Shown here: positions 34,096 through 46,811 of the stretch, one piece after another
Layout of the letters: each line of letters begins with the position of its first letter
How positions within the stretch are numbered: the stretch's first letter is position 1
Assembly: GCA_028023455.1 (NCBI GenBank)
Contig: JAQFVV010000184.1
Coordinates: 1,614,001 to 1,678,000 of the forward strand
Source: Epiperipatus broadwayi
Lineage: Eukaryota > Onychophora > Udeonychophora > Euonychophora > Peripatidae
Length of the DNA: 64,000 nucleotides
Direction: 5' to 3'
The notes under the pieces: generated by a model
Databases searched by the model: none
Told to the model about the DNA's origin: nothing
Seen by the model: the letters and a program-made list of their open reading frames with translations, nothing else
Made by a program: the position numbers and the translations under genes

Positions 34096-36282
34096 TGTAC
34101 CGGATACTCAATCTATTCTGACACAGAGGGCACCACCAGACCACTACATGTCTGGAAAATTTGTTTACTGTGATCAGAATAGATGATGATGATGGTTTGC
34201 ACCGACTAGACTCAGGGAAAAACAAGAGATCTTAAATTGTTTAAACAATTGAGACAAAAGCACAAAGACAAACGTCAGCCAAATTAAGTTCAAACATATT
34301 TAACAAAATTTTATTCAGAGAAGAATAACTTATAAGAAAAGTTTATAAGTTTACAAATAGAATTAACTCAGGCGTGTACCAGAAAGACTAAATGCAATGC
34401 TCTGGCAGATCTACTGATTCTCTAATAAACAAATTAAAAAGGGAGGAAGTGAATTTCATTCAGCAGAGGATTTACTCAAACATTGGTTTTCACTTTCAGA
34501 TACTTAAACAATATGCTCTTGAAACAGATCAAAGAAACCAGTGCCAAGGAGCTTTTCGAGATCCAAAATTTGGTCAGACCCTGAATTTCCTTATGTCGGT
34601 ATGAGCTGCACCTATTACTATGTTTAAAATAATGGTGATTGATCCACCTCAAGAACAACCGAAAAATATGATTGAAAATGAAGGAAAACAATGAAAACTG
34701 GTGAATCCCAGCCAAACGATTGGCGAATATTACTCTAAAATTAATAATTAAAGGTCTCAATAAGGGACAAGTAAATAATTAGAAAAACAGTTATGTCTGC
34801 CCCAGCATTTAAAGAAAATAAACTTACAAATAAATTCTGAGTACACGCTCTGATAAAATTAAAGCACACATAATAAATACAAAAATAAATCTATCGGAGA
34901 GTGCACATGAGTACGAAAATATTAAAAGTTTTAAATACTTTAGCAGTACGAAAGTATCGCTCACCTGTAATTTAAAAAAAGGGATAAATTTTATTTTCCT
35001 GCTGATGACTTATAAAATTACAAAGAAGAACAATTCTAATTTCTGCTTTTAGAGATATTAGAAACAAAATCTCCAACAGCGGAAAATTAGACAATAAATA
35101 CGCCAGCCAAAAGATTTTTGGTGGTTTAGCAATAGGGCAAACACAGAGTTTAGAATTAATTATTGAATAATAACATAATTACAGGTAAGCATTTAAAAGG
35201 CATGATCTGCCAAAGCATTTATAAAAGTCTTACATAAAAATAGAAAACTCACTCATCACTCTCCAATAAACAAAAATTGACAGTAACTTGGAATCTTAAA
35301 ACTAAGATTCCTAGACACACTACAAAATATTAGAAAACACAGCAACTATTAAATATGAGGCTATATAAATTACTTAAGCTTATGAATACATATTTTTAAT
35401 TAGACTGAGCGGAGATTTAATGAGCCATAAGTTACCCTGGGAAGAATAAAAAAGAAAATAGTTACCTTTCGGTAAAACAATGTTCACTTAGAGTGCGCAA
35501 TATTATTCTAGTTCATTTCAAGTTCATAGGCAGTGGCAAGGTAGAGGGTCTGGCTTTTTCTTGATGTTTAAGGCATTACTGGAGCAAATTTGGAAGTTAG
35601 GGATTCGTCTTTTGTTGAGTTAGCAAGCCATTCGGGTGGTGATAACACGTATAGTATTTGTCATCTTGTTGTAAGCAAAAGGATTTAATAACAGCTAATT
35701 TCCTTTAAGAATTTAAATGTCCGAACTGATATAAACTTTCACTTGCGAAACAGCTTGTCTAGTTACGAATAATGAATTAACTGACACTCCAAATTTTCAG
35801 GGCTATTTATACGTTGCTCCATTTCCTGCGAAACACTTTTCTTGTTGTCCAATTTCTACACCTTAGGCAGGGCAAATATTAATCTCCCACTCAATCTAAT
35901 CTAGGAATTCTACCCAGGGATTATTGAAATGAAAACAATTACATAAAAATCAAATCTCCGCTCTTATAATTAATTTGCAATAATTAAAATAAAAGCCACA
36001 GGAATGCAATTAGCTAGCCAGCTTGTTTTTAAATCAAATTGATTTAAAGTAAAAACAAGCGGTATAAGAAAACTATTTTAAAATAAATCGCTAAACATTA
36101 AAATGATCCATTTTACATATAAATGTGTGTCTTGTGTATTTTGACACACATACACTTTTTAAATAATAATGAAAATTTAAACGTTAAAGAAGATTTAACA
36201 AAAATTAAGTTTAGTGAAAATTAAAAACCTAATTTTTTTTTTTTTTAAATAACACTATTGAATCGGATTTCAATCCTGTTCA
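34096..36282 (-). repeat. 5' LTR of element 2
   Basis: Direct repeat of 30707-32892. On the minus strand it runs from TGAACAGG at 36282 to GGTACA at 34096. The minus-strand frame at 34476-34760 has a counterpart in the other LTR at 31087-31302, but it is a chance open frame in LTR DNA with no recognised product. Confidence 0.88.
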
Positions 36283-36286
36283 ATAT

Positions 36287-39200
36287 ATATATATTATAAC
36301 CCACACACACAACACCGCTCTTATACATTATATGAGCAAATGCCCAGGGCACCAATTCTATTAATGAATAGAATAATTTAACATTTTATTTGATTTAGAA
36401 TTAATATTGAGACTCTTCTACTTATGTTTATCTTATAGCTTAGCTCAGTGGGAGGTTACAGGAAGTCCATAACATATAGAATATAAATAAATGAATGAAA
36501 AATACTACAAACCATTAAATAAAATATAGGTCTTATTTATTAATCAACCAAATGATGGAGGCTAGCAGAGTTTTATTTGTTCAAACTAATAAAATATAAT
36601 TTCAGTTTGATGTCTTCTATCATCTAAATATACTCTATATTAACTCAATATAACTTTGACAGAAAAGAAAAGCAAGGAATTAAATAATTCTATTATTTTG
36701 CACATCCCAATAGCCAACTTAATGTTAATCTAGGAATATAAAATCAGATCTCAGGGAATTTATAATACAGTTATACGCATGTTCTTGAGGCTACAGCCTT
36801 AATAAATATTACTTACAGTTTGATTATAGAAATTATACTATCCAGTAATTTATAACTATAAATTATAATAAAAATATAATGGAATAAATTGAATAATGTT
36901 TTACTGGGCTAGAAATTAGATAATGAAAGAAATAGGGTATTTTTTAATCTTACATCATCATCTAATAATAAACTAACTATGCAACTTTGTTATAAGCTTA
37001 CCAAATGGTAAAGTATTTCATGTAATGTTTGAATCAAGGAAACAACATTATCAAATTTCAGCATACTTATTATCAAAGTTATAAAATAATGTACTTATTT
37101 TGTAATATATGTATGAGATGTGAAAACTAAAATATAAATTATATAAGAATAACCCTAGACACAGTTTTGAATAAATAAACAAAGCATTTATTTACAATTG
37201 AAATTCAATTAAACATGGATAATTCACAGTGGGACTATTTGTCCTGATTTCTAAATTCACAAACAAATTTGCCAACTTAGGCTTGAAATCTTTTCTGTTA
37301 CATATTTCAACATTTATTAATTAGACATTTATGCACACAAATTAACAAATAAATAATATCTTAATATTCTGACTTTGAATATATCTAGGCTATCTAAACA
37401 TTTTTATGAGCAAATAACATTGAATAAATAAAATATTATATTTTAGGCACAATATACAAATTTGAAAGGTTACACTAATAATTATTGAAATAAAGCAACT
37501 TAATAAACTTGGCTGTCAAAAGAGTAGCTTTAACCAGCTTACTTAAATAATCCCTTTGAATATCTACACCTTTCACGCATTCAAAATAAAATAAAATAAT
37601 AATTATTCTGATGGTTTAATGGTTTAAGCTTGCAGTGAATTAATATGATTTACAATATTTATTTCCTTATATATATAAGTTTAACAGTATTATACTTTCA
37701 TATTTGCGATATTATTTGCACTACGTGTGTGTGCCATCTTATGCTATAATAATAATAAAATCAATATTTTTACATATTGTCAAGTTACTTATGAATTATT
37801 AAATACGTGTTTTATTTCGGACAATGTCATAGAGCAATCAACAAAATATAACACTATATCTACTTTAATATTCAGTAAAAAATTTAATTTGACTATTTAT
37901 CCACCACCAATTGAACCACATATAGCTATGTTTCCATGATAATTCAAAAATAAACATTCAGGAGAAATTTGAGCACATGAGGAGCAAATAAACTCTTTAA
38001 CTAATAAATCAAACAACTATCTAGCTCTGAAATACACTATTGGTATGGAACTTGACTCATCATCAGAACAATAAGGAAAATATCACTTAACTTCATAAAA
38101 TACCATTTCATAAGACGCACATGTACACAATGTAGAATATACACTACTCATGACAAAATACCTAAGAATACACTATGGGAGAAAATCTTTCATCCCAACA
38201 AACATAGAACGTATCAAGCGTAATTTCTTTTCCATAGCTCCTCTCTATATTTCCTTCTATACATTGGCAGATAAATACACAGAGGTAAATCACTCATTCC
38301 TCCAATTCTTTTATAATACAACAATATCCAAAATTAGTACAGAGAAAAATAAATATTTACTAATTAAATAAAATTATTGTATAAGATACACACACACACG
38401 TATGCATAAATAAGAGTATGAAAAATAATTCCAAATTATATAATATGTAAATATTACGGTATGTAAATGATACATTAGAATATAAACCTTTAGCTTAGAA
38501 TAGACTATCAGCTGTTTCAAAATTTAAATGGTAATAATCATTATGAACGAGGTTTTTGCTATTTCTGACATAATATTTCTTTTATACGTTAACTACTCTA
38601 AAAATTGAAAATTTTCACTTTGTGACAAAAAAGAAAATATATAAAAAAACAAATCCCTTTCTTTAATAATATACCCCCCAAAAAATGAATATTTTCTACA
38701 TTTAAAAAAATCATATTTTAAATAATGCAATTTACCAGCATATTCACAATTTGCAAATATATCAAGATCTAGTTCATACAATATCATAATTAAATAATCA
38801 ACACATAATAATAAATCTGTCTAGCTAGCTATGATATATCAACAACACAAATAGAAAAAATCACTCTTCTTGTTAACTTAAAAACAAAATTCACTTGCAA
38901 AATTTCTTTTAACATAAAGTTTCAAAAACGATAGGAAGATGAAAAAGAGGATTCCAGATGAGTACATGTTAATGAAAACATGAAGACAAATTCTTGCATG
39001 ACAAACATTTACAATTCAAACTTAATTTAGTAATCTCCAATGTTTTTAGAAAAAAGTTAATTGAGTTTACAAACTTAGCACATACAGTAATAAATTTTTA
39101 TAAAAATAATAGTAATATGGAAAGATAGTTTCAGCTACATATTTCTTTATAATGATCATTTCATCAATTCCGGAAAGTTTTAATTTAACATAAACTTTAA

Positions 39201-40863
39201 TAGGTTTCCTAAAGAACATTTACTTCCCATAATTTGTAAGTAAGAATACATATAATTAATTTTAGTCATTGTGAATTAATTGTTCATATAAAATTGGCAA
39301 TTCCTTAAACACTAATATTTTGTTATAATAAATCCATATGTCGAAGAGAACAGAAATATACAATATCAACGTCCTTCAATCCGACTCAACTATACGCACA
39401 TCCAATAAATAGTAACAATTAATTAATCCTTTGTAAATTACATATTTATTTCTTTAATAAAAAACATTTTTATAAGCATAAATAAGAAACAAAGCTATCA
39501 TTCCATAGTAATTTAAACTATAGCATAATGAAATACACACATCCTTCTGTTTTAAGTTGACTTTTATACGTGCAGAATATAACTTGAACTGTGAGTTGAT
39601 AAGCTTTGTTAAATAGTCCTGCATAGATTTCCACAAATTTTGTTAAAACATTATAATGTTCATGCAATTTCATTATCTTCTTAATTATACTAATAAATAA
39701 AAGCAAATAAAGTAGAGTGAATTAATCAGCATAAAGATACATTTTTAAAGAAAAATTGTAATAGCAATAATATTAATGATAGGGTTAATTTAATGTTTAA
39801 CTGAGGCAAGGAATTTAAAGGAAAGATATACCTTTCTTATTAATTAGCCATTCATCCTAGCTTAAACTTCCCATATGACTTAAAAATTCACTTTGGAGTT
39901 TAAATTAACTTGACTTCTGGAAGAGATATAAAATTGTCACAGGCAGAATGGACAAAGCAATGGTTGAAGATCACAATAATAATGAGCAATTTTTATTAGT
40001 GACTATTAATTAAATAAATATTCCTTCCTTCACTCAAAAGGTCATTTTCACCCTCCAAAGATCAACGCCACCCTTTGCACTCAGTAATGAAATATAAATA
40101 TTCAAAAAATATTTTTTTGAAAAAAAAAATCATTTTGACCTTCGCAATTAAATCAAATCCAATAAAACAAAAAAAAAATAACTTTTTACAATCTTGAAAC
40201 AAATGAATATTAATTAACTATTAAATAAAATGGTTGATAATATTATTTAGTTTGCTAAATAATTCATCAATTCAAATATCCATTAATCACTCAAAAATAT
40301 ATATATATGCAAAATTATTAAGATATTTTCTGTAATTTGAATGTTTTATTGTAAATGTAATATTATTTACTATAATTAAAATATGGAAATAAAATAAAAA
40401 GATGATGCAGACATACATGCATACACATATGCTGCTATATAAATATTAAATTATCCTGGGTAAATGTAATTGACATGGCTATAGGTTAAACACATTTCAC
40501 TGATTATGATACCTGCACATGGATGGGTATCAATGAATAATAAATCAGAAAACCATTCAAACAAATACCAAACCCTAAAATAAAACAACTTTGCATCAAC
40601 TTAGTTTGCATAACAACAATTCCTGTAATAATCTACCCTCCCCCCTTCTTGCGTTAAACATTTCATTAAATACAATAATAATAAATGCTTGTAAAAATTG
40701 CTAACTAAAATGCATATGTAACTCACATATAAGTTTTTAGACCATTAATAGAAAAATTTTAAAATTCAGGGCTATTTCATTAATTTTTTTTTTTTTGTAA
40801 AATGCAATTACTCACTACTGCTACAATATAGTTTAATTACTTGTGCCCATTCAGAAAGTCACA
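36287..40863. other. 4.6 kb of AT-rich unique DNA, no gene seen
   Basis: Only short open frames with AT-rich codons were found. No repeat shared with other parts of the window, no RNA gene and no splice-flanked exon could be supported. Confidence 0.45.
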
Positions 40864-40932
40864 ATATATATATATATGAGAGAGAGAGAAAGAAATATAT
40901 AATATATATATATATGAGAGAGAGAGAGAAAG
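40864..40932. repeat. TA/GA microsatellite, duplicated
   Basis: ATATATATATGAGAGAGAGA followed by AAAGAAAT occurs twice in a row with small length differences. It borders the foldback that follows. Confidence 0.75.
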
Positions 40933-41550
40933 AAATTATTATGTTTTGTGCTAAACCGTGAGTTATTTTCCATTACATACTGATACTTCGATGAACTAGC
41001 ATCTGCCATTGGCAGGGTTAACTTTTGAAAGAAAAATCATTAGATATTAAATAGTAACATGACTGAGTGCAAGATGAGAAATGAGATTCAACTTGAAGTA
41101 GTTTAGCATTCACAATAAAAGGCTTATCAAAATGGTTATTTCCCTCAGTTTTTTCACCTATTGATTTTAAGTTAATATTAGATGACAGAGATAAAATGAG
41201 AAGTTTCCACATAACTAAAATATGTTGTACTTCATCAGCCCTATTTAAATAAAGCACAATGTATTCCAGCTATGTGGAAACCTCTCATATTATCTCTGTC
41301 TTTTAATATTAACTTAAAATTAATAGGTGAAAAAACTGAGGGAAATAACATTTTGATAAGCTTCATATTGTGAATGCTGAACTACTTCAAGTTGAATCTC
41401 ATTTGTCATCTCACACTCAGTCATGTTACTGTTTGAAATCTAACAATTTTTCTTTCAAAAGTTAACCTTGACAATGGCAAATGCTAGTTCATCGAAATAT
41501 TGGTATGTAATGAAAAATAACACATGGTTTAGCCCAAAACATAGTAATTT
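40933..41550. repeat. Foldback repeat 1 (about 280-bp inverted arms)
   Basis: 40933-41216 and 41269-41550 are reverse complements with about 10-15% differences by eye, around a 52-bp spacer. Landmarks shared by both arms, read outward to inward: ATGTTTTG.GCTAAACC, TTCGATGAACTAGCAT, AGATTCAACTTGAAGTAGTT, CCCTCAGTTTTTTCACCTAT. No coding sequence; family not recognised. It lies 90 bp from the PLE pair and could be part of the same insertion. Confidence 0.82.
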
Positions 41551-41640
41551 ATCTATATCATACAACCATGAAAACATTAAGTATAATATATACATATAAA
41601 ATAAATAAAATGTCTGTTAATTAAAAACAAAATTGTAATT

Positions 41641-42398
41641 ATAATTGAAATAATAAATTTAATGGTTTACAAACTATTACAAACAATCCTTAAATCTGCA
41701 GAAGTACTTTCAGTTAATTTCTTAAACCTACCTCAACTGCCATTAAATTTAAAAAAAACAGGAGCAAACATCATCAATTCAAATCCCACAAATCTTGTAT
41801 TTTAATGTTAGCAGCTTGTCGATTTATTAAATGCATTTTATTCCTGTTTATAAAAATTGCCTTTTTAATTTTTCTTTTACTATGGTTTCTCTCTTCATGA
41901 AGAATTTTCACATTTTCAAAATCAAATTTAAATTTATATTTACATGATTTTTCATGATCAAAGAAAACTGAAGGAGACATTAAATCGCCATTATTTTTAC
42001 TTTTTACACGCTTATATAACAATTCATGCTCCCTCAATCTCTTCTCAATACTGCACCTAGATTCACCTATATATGATAGCATACAATCACAAAAAATGTT
42101 GATATATGACATTACTTTTCTGCTTGACAGGTATGACATCCTTAGAATTATGACTAATTTATTAATATTGTCTGGAACGTAGAATGAAACATTAAACACA
42201 TTCTTATATAAATCCTTAAAAAATTTCACTTGTGGATTTGAAATAAATGGAATAGATATCCATTGTTTACTATTAATCTTCATTTCCTTTAAATTATTAT
42301 AACTTTTTTTAATTAAATTGACATAAAGTATTGTTTATTTGTTCCATTTTATAACCAACATCAAGCAATTCCTTGTCAAATATTTTACTATTTTTCAG
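41641..42398 (-). mobile_element. Penelope-like element 3' fragment, left copy
   Basis: Reverse-complement partner of 42407-43162. It contains the end of the RT thumb region (DKELLD.. phrase near the junction), a linker and the GIY-YIG endonuclease, then a 3' untranslated part. The pair forms an inverted repeat with an 8-bp centre near 42399-42406. PLEs are known to leave truncated and inverted copies. Confidence 0.8.
41774..42283 (-). pseudogene. GIY-YIG endonuclease of a PLE, degenerate copy
   Basis: A 169-codon frame with MLSYIGESRCSIEKRLREHE (YIG box and conserved Arg) and KRKIKKAIFINR. In the family a catalytic Glu stands where this copy has the second Lys of KIKKAI, so it is probably inactive. 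The stretch before YIG (normally VIYQIFC) is scrambled by a small shift relative to the right-hand copy. Such a domain nicks target DNA in PLE retrotransposition. Confidence 0.8.
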
Positions 42399-42406
42399 TT
42401 TATCAC

Positions 42407-43156
42407 AAAATAGTGAAATATTTGACAAGGAATTGCTTGATATTGATTATAAAATGGAACAAATAAACAATACTTTATGTCAATTTAATTAAAAAAAGTT
42501 ATAATAATTTAAAGGAAATGAAGATTAATAGTAAACAATGGATATCTATTCCATTTATTTCAAATCCACAAGTGAAATTTTTTAAGGATTTATATAAGAA
42601 TGTGTTTAATGTTTCATTCTACATTCCAAACAATATTAATAAATTAGTCAATAATTCTAAGAATGTCATACCTGTCAAGCAGAAAAGTAATGTCATATAT
42701 CAAATTTTTTGTGATTGTATGCTATCATATATAGGTGAATCTAGGTGCAGTATTGAGAAGAGATTGAGAGAGCATGAATTGTTATATAAGTGTGTAAAAA
42801 GTAAAAATAATGGTGATTTAATGTCTCCTTCAGTTTTCTTTGATCATGAAAAATCATGTAAATATAAATTTAAATTTGATTTTGAAAATGTGAAAATTCT
42901 TCATGAAGAGAGAAACCATAGTAAAAGAAAAATTAAAGAGGCAATTTTTATAAACAGGAATAAAGTGCCTTTAATAAATCAACAACCTGCTAGCATTAAA
43001 ATACGAGATTTGTGGGATTTGAATTGATGAAGTTTGCTTCCGCTTTTTTTTTTAATTTAATGGCAATTGAGGCAGGTTTAAGAAATTAACCAAAAGTACT
43101 TCTGTGGATTTAAGGATTGTTTGTAATAGTTTGTAAACTGTTAAATTTATTATTTC

Positions 43157-43162
<6 letters not shown>
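42407..43162 (+). mobile_element. Penelope-like element 3' fragment, right copy
   Basis: Plus-strand copy, better kept than its inverted partner. It starts within the RT thumb (DKELLDIDYKMEQINNTL readable upstream of 42518) and ends in a TA microsatellite at 43162. RT palm motifs are absent, so it is 5'-truncated. Confidence 0.82.
42518..43027 (+). CDS. GIY-YIG endonuclease domain of a Penelope-like element
   Basis: Uninterrupted 169-codon frame, C-terminal part of a PLE polyprotein. Landmarks: VIYQIFC (Tyr61 corresponds to the first Tyr of GIY), SYIGES (Tyr71-Gly73), KRLREH (Arg82, His86), FFDHEKSC (His110, Cys114), and KRKIKEAIFINR with the catalytic Glu141. Cys65 and Cys67 may bind metal. 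The endonuclease nicks DNA to prime reverse transcription by the RT that normally precedes it; that RT is truncated here. The ATG at 42518 is simply the first Met in the frame and not a true start. The element is not autonomous. Confidence 0.83.
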   Translation: MKINSKQWISIPFISNPQVKFFKDLYKNVFNVSFYIPNNINKLVNNSKNVIPVKQKSNVIYQIFCDCMLSYIGESRCSIEKRLREHELLYKCVKSKNNGDLMSPSVFFDHEKSCKYKFKFDFENVKILHEERNHSKRKIKEAIFINRNKVPLINQQPASIKIRDLWDLN

Positions 43163-43194
<32 letters not shown>

Positions 43195-43257
43195 GCAATA
43201 TAATTATTGCAGCTATATATATATATATATATATATATAGCTGCAATAATTATATTA
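43160..43257. repeat. TA microsatellite with AGCTGCAATAATTAT palindrome
   Basis: A long TA run, the phrase AATTGCAATATAATTATTGC, a second TA run and its reverse complement phrase form a perfect hairpin with about 27 bp of (TA)n as the loop. It lies at the 3' end of the PLE copy. Confidence 0.75.
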
Positions 43258-43320
43258 TCATTGGATAAATAAACTTTACAAGTATTAGTTATTGTCAAAT
43301 TCCCTTTTCAAATGTAAAAT
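43258..43320. other. Short spacer
   Basis: AT-rich; nothing recognised. Confidence 0.4.
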
Positions 43321-44165
43321 AAATCCTTTTACATTTACTTTCTAAGTTCTTACAAATATAGCCATTTTAACAAATGATATTAATACAGTTGAATAGACAA
43401 TTTCACTCAGATGTTAAAAAAATCTTAATCAATTAGGCTAATAATTTCATTTTATAAAATAAATTTCTATTCATTTTAATACTCTTATAAATAAATAACC
43501 AAATATCACATTTGTAAATACTAATTGATACAGTATTAACAATTATGGAATAATTAAACAATGAACGTTCTAAGAACTTGTTATATCAGATTTGTTGCAA
43601 AATTAATTAGAATCCATTTAATTGTGCTTTCCTAGTTCTTATAAGAATAACCAATTGAATGAATGGTATTAATTAGAATGGATATTCAGTCATACTCTTA
43701 TGTTGATAAAACCTCATTTAATATATTCAATACAGCTAATTGTTTTTAAAGATAGAATTAATTTTTACATATCCTTGTAAATAAATTATTAGCCCTACTG
43801 AATGAAGATAAGTGTATGCTTTTTCTAATTAACATCATTTGTCAGATTGACTATTCTTATAAGAACTGGGAAAATTAAATTATTTTTAAGTTTGCAAAGT
43901 AGATATGATAATAGAGGGAATTGAAAAGTTTATTAATCTATTAGATAATTATTAATACTGTACTAATTAGTATTTATAAATTTTGATATTTGATTATTTT
44001 ATTCATAAGGGTATTAAAATGAATAGAAATTAACTACTAACGTTAAATTATTAGCCATTTTGAATAAACTTTGTTAACATCTGAGTATGATTGGACATTT
44101 GTCCTAATTAATATCATTTGTATTCTTATAAGAACTGGGAAAGCAAATGTAAATAGATTCAGATT
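43321..44165. repeat. Foldback repeat 2 with duplicated ends
   Basis: Read as reverse complements, 43321-43700 matches 44165-43790 imperfectly. The centre of each arm holds TTCTATTCATTTTAATAC and TAAATACTAATT.ATACAGTA. A motif resembling GTTCTTATAAGAAT followed by AAATGATATTAATTAG occurs four times (two per arm, near 43345, 43650, 43875 and 44130), so each arm is itself a partial tandem duplication. No coding sequence; family unknown. It looks like an old nonautonomous DNA element or palindromic satellite. Confidence 0.7.
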
Positions 44166-44845
44166 ATGTTTGTAAAACAAAAGTGAAAATAACGACCATT
44201 GCATTGATATAACTAGCATCTGGAAAATTTATTGATGAAGTGTTTCCATTTACATACATACTGAAGAAATAATTATTAAAATTAACACTTATAATTAATC
44301 ATATGCATGCTGCATACTAGAAGATGTTTAAATGACACTAATGATGATATACTATCATCTATTGTCTTTCTAATATTACTAAACTCTTTAACTATTTATG
44401 ATATTAAATTCCATATGATTATAAAACTGAATTTGATATCTTCATATGTCTGGACATTAATAAACCAAAGTATCAAAATTATTATCAAAATAAAAAAAAT
44501 AAAAAATGAATATTATAAACAAACATAATATAAATTGTAGTATGCCTACTTCAAAAGCTGAACTAGGTTTTTCAATAAAAAATGCTTTGATTAAAATATT
44601 TTTAAAACTAAGTGATTAAATTAAAAATAATTCTGTTTAAATTGTAATAATTATAAGATTACATGATATTTGATGACTCATTAGGTAGTTTGAACTTAAT
44701 AGCTGCATCCAATTGACAAAACCAAGTTTTTGCATGTTTCCCACACTTATCTAAAAATTAATCACTGCAATAAATCATAAAGAGCTGCTGAAATAATTAA
44801 TAATGAAGTTATTTGAGTTTTTTTTACAAAACATTAACCAAATTA
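44166..44845. other. AT-rich spacer, nothing recognised
   Basis: No gene or repeat was recognised in about 680 bases. Confidence 0.45.
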
Positions 44846-45205
<360 letters not shown>

Positions 45206-45218
45206 GCAGCAGCAGCAA

Positions 45219-46811
45219 TAAATCAGACTAAAGTAAATAAAAACATATAAAATAAAATTGCTTGTAAATTTTTATTTTCCAATTTCATATGAATATACTG
45301 TTAGTTCTAATAACTACCCTAAACTCTGGCTTGTTACAGATGGCAATTTTTTTTTTTAATTTTTTTAATATATTTAGAATCTAAATATATCTGCAGCTAA
45401 TAAATCTGTTTCAGGGTTTATAAATAGGGCACTAGAGATCATAACAAAAGCAAAAACATATGCATAATGTCCAACAACTTAAATTCAATAACTTTTAACT
45501 AATTAGATAAACTTTAGTATCCCCCCCCCAAAGCTTTGCCTATTAAACTTTTAATTTTAGTACAACAGAGAACTACTAAAAACAATTTTATTAGACATAG
45601 TATTTAACTGGCTTTTGAAATAGTTTGACAAATTAGTATTTCTATTATGAACTTCAGATCTTCTGTGCACATTCTTTCACCTGTCAACTGGCATCATTCT
45701 TCTATGTCCTGAGGGTATCCAATACCATTCAAGCAATGATAAAGTAAATAATAACATGCTCATAAATTTATATATAACAATATTCATTCACCAATAATAA
45801 TGATGATGTAAAAAGTATTAATAATGTGATAATCCATAACTTCAAACAAGTTACAAATTATCCTTGAGAGAAAAAAGATATTTTTCACATAAGGAGTCAG
45901 CTAATTTCATGTATGTTTTTAATTTAAAATTCTTTTGCATATACACATGTGTATATTAGCAAATCTATATAATTTTTTCGACACAACTATTGTTCAGCAA
46001 TTTAAATGTCTTTAATGGACAATATATTATTTCTGTATACAACAAACTCTTTAAAATTAACTTTTGAGTGCTTTCTTGGCACACACAATTTACACATATA
46101 CATAATCATAATTTCACTATTTCTTCTCATTTGCAATTTGGTTAACTTTGGTTAATTGCCCTTTCTTCAGTAACCATTTTTATCCAACAACAAATACTTC
46201 TTCTTTTCCCACTGCTATATTTTGACTCATTAGGGATTTGTTTATTTACTGTACTTATTTGTATGAAAATGTCTTTATTTGCATACAGATTTTATTCAAT
46301 TACATTTGCTAATGTGGTGATCATTTTTGTAGATTTTCCAGAATAGTTTTAAAAAAGAAAATGTTTTATAAGTAAAATAGTCTATACATATTTACAAAAT
46401 TAAATGATCTTTATTTATATATGTTTTTTAAGCACAGACATTCCAATTTCTGTTCCTCTTAAAACGATTGTCTCAATTCTTTCTTTAAATAACTAATCAG
46501 TTGTCTCTTCCTCTCTAAAAACTCACATTCAATAATTATTGATTTAATATAAGGTCCATTAATTCTTTTCCAAAATTGCTACTTCATTATTGTATTTTAA
46601 ACCTGGGAGATCAATTCTATTTCATAAAATTCGACATACTTTGTGTTTATTGTAATATTTTAATTAATTTCCTTTTTTAAACCCCCTCCCTTCCTTTCAT
46701 GCGATCTTTCAATTATCAAATATTTTCTACATTCATTTATCTAATTCCTAAATAAATTTACTCGTTTATAATTTCTATATTCAAACATCTCAGTACTCTT
46801 CTTTTTATTTA
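45219..46811. other. AT-rich unique DNA, no gene seen
   Basis: Only short frames; no repeat shared with the rest of the window. A run of nine C (near 45522) is the only compositional oddity. Confidence 0.45.

Larger units (their letters stand above)
30707..36282 (-). mobile_element. LTR element 2: short-bodied, long-LTR gypsy derivative
   Basis: Two direct repeats of 2186 and 2187 bp (30707-32892 and 34096-36282) enclose only 1203 bp. On the minus strand the LTR starts TGAACAGG and ends CCGGTACA (left copy CCGGTATA). The element is flanked by ATAT (30703-30706 and 36283-36286). A primer-binding site abuts the right LTR, so transcription is on the minus strand. Only a broken gag-start frame is seen inside; no protease, RT or integrase. 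It would need proteins from a relative to move. The LTRs are only a few percent different by eye, so it is much younger than the old gypsy element. Confidence 0.88.

Noticed and set aside
30707-36282. Simple segmental duplication instead of an LTR element
   Set aside because: Sharp TG/CA-type ends, matching ATAT flanks and an adjoining primer-binding site are specific to LTR elements.
36287-40863. Several 60-80 codon frames
   Set aside because: Expected by chance in AT-rich DNA; no motif, no splice-site flanks, no repeat in the window.
41195-41245. Hammerhead-like CUGAUGA ... GAAAC on the minus strand in foldback 1
   Set aside because: Stem II would need four unpaired bases and a bulge, stem I and stem III cannot be formed, and the motif is missing from the inverted arm.
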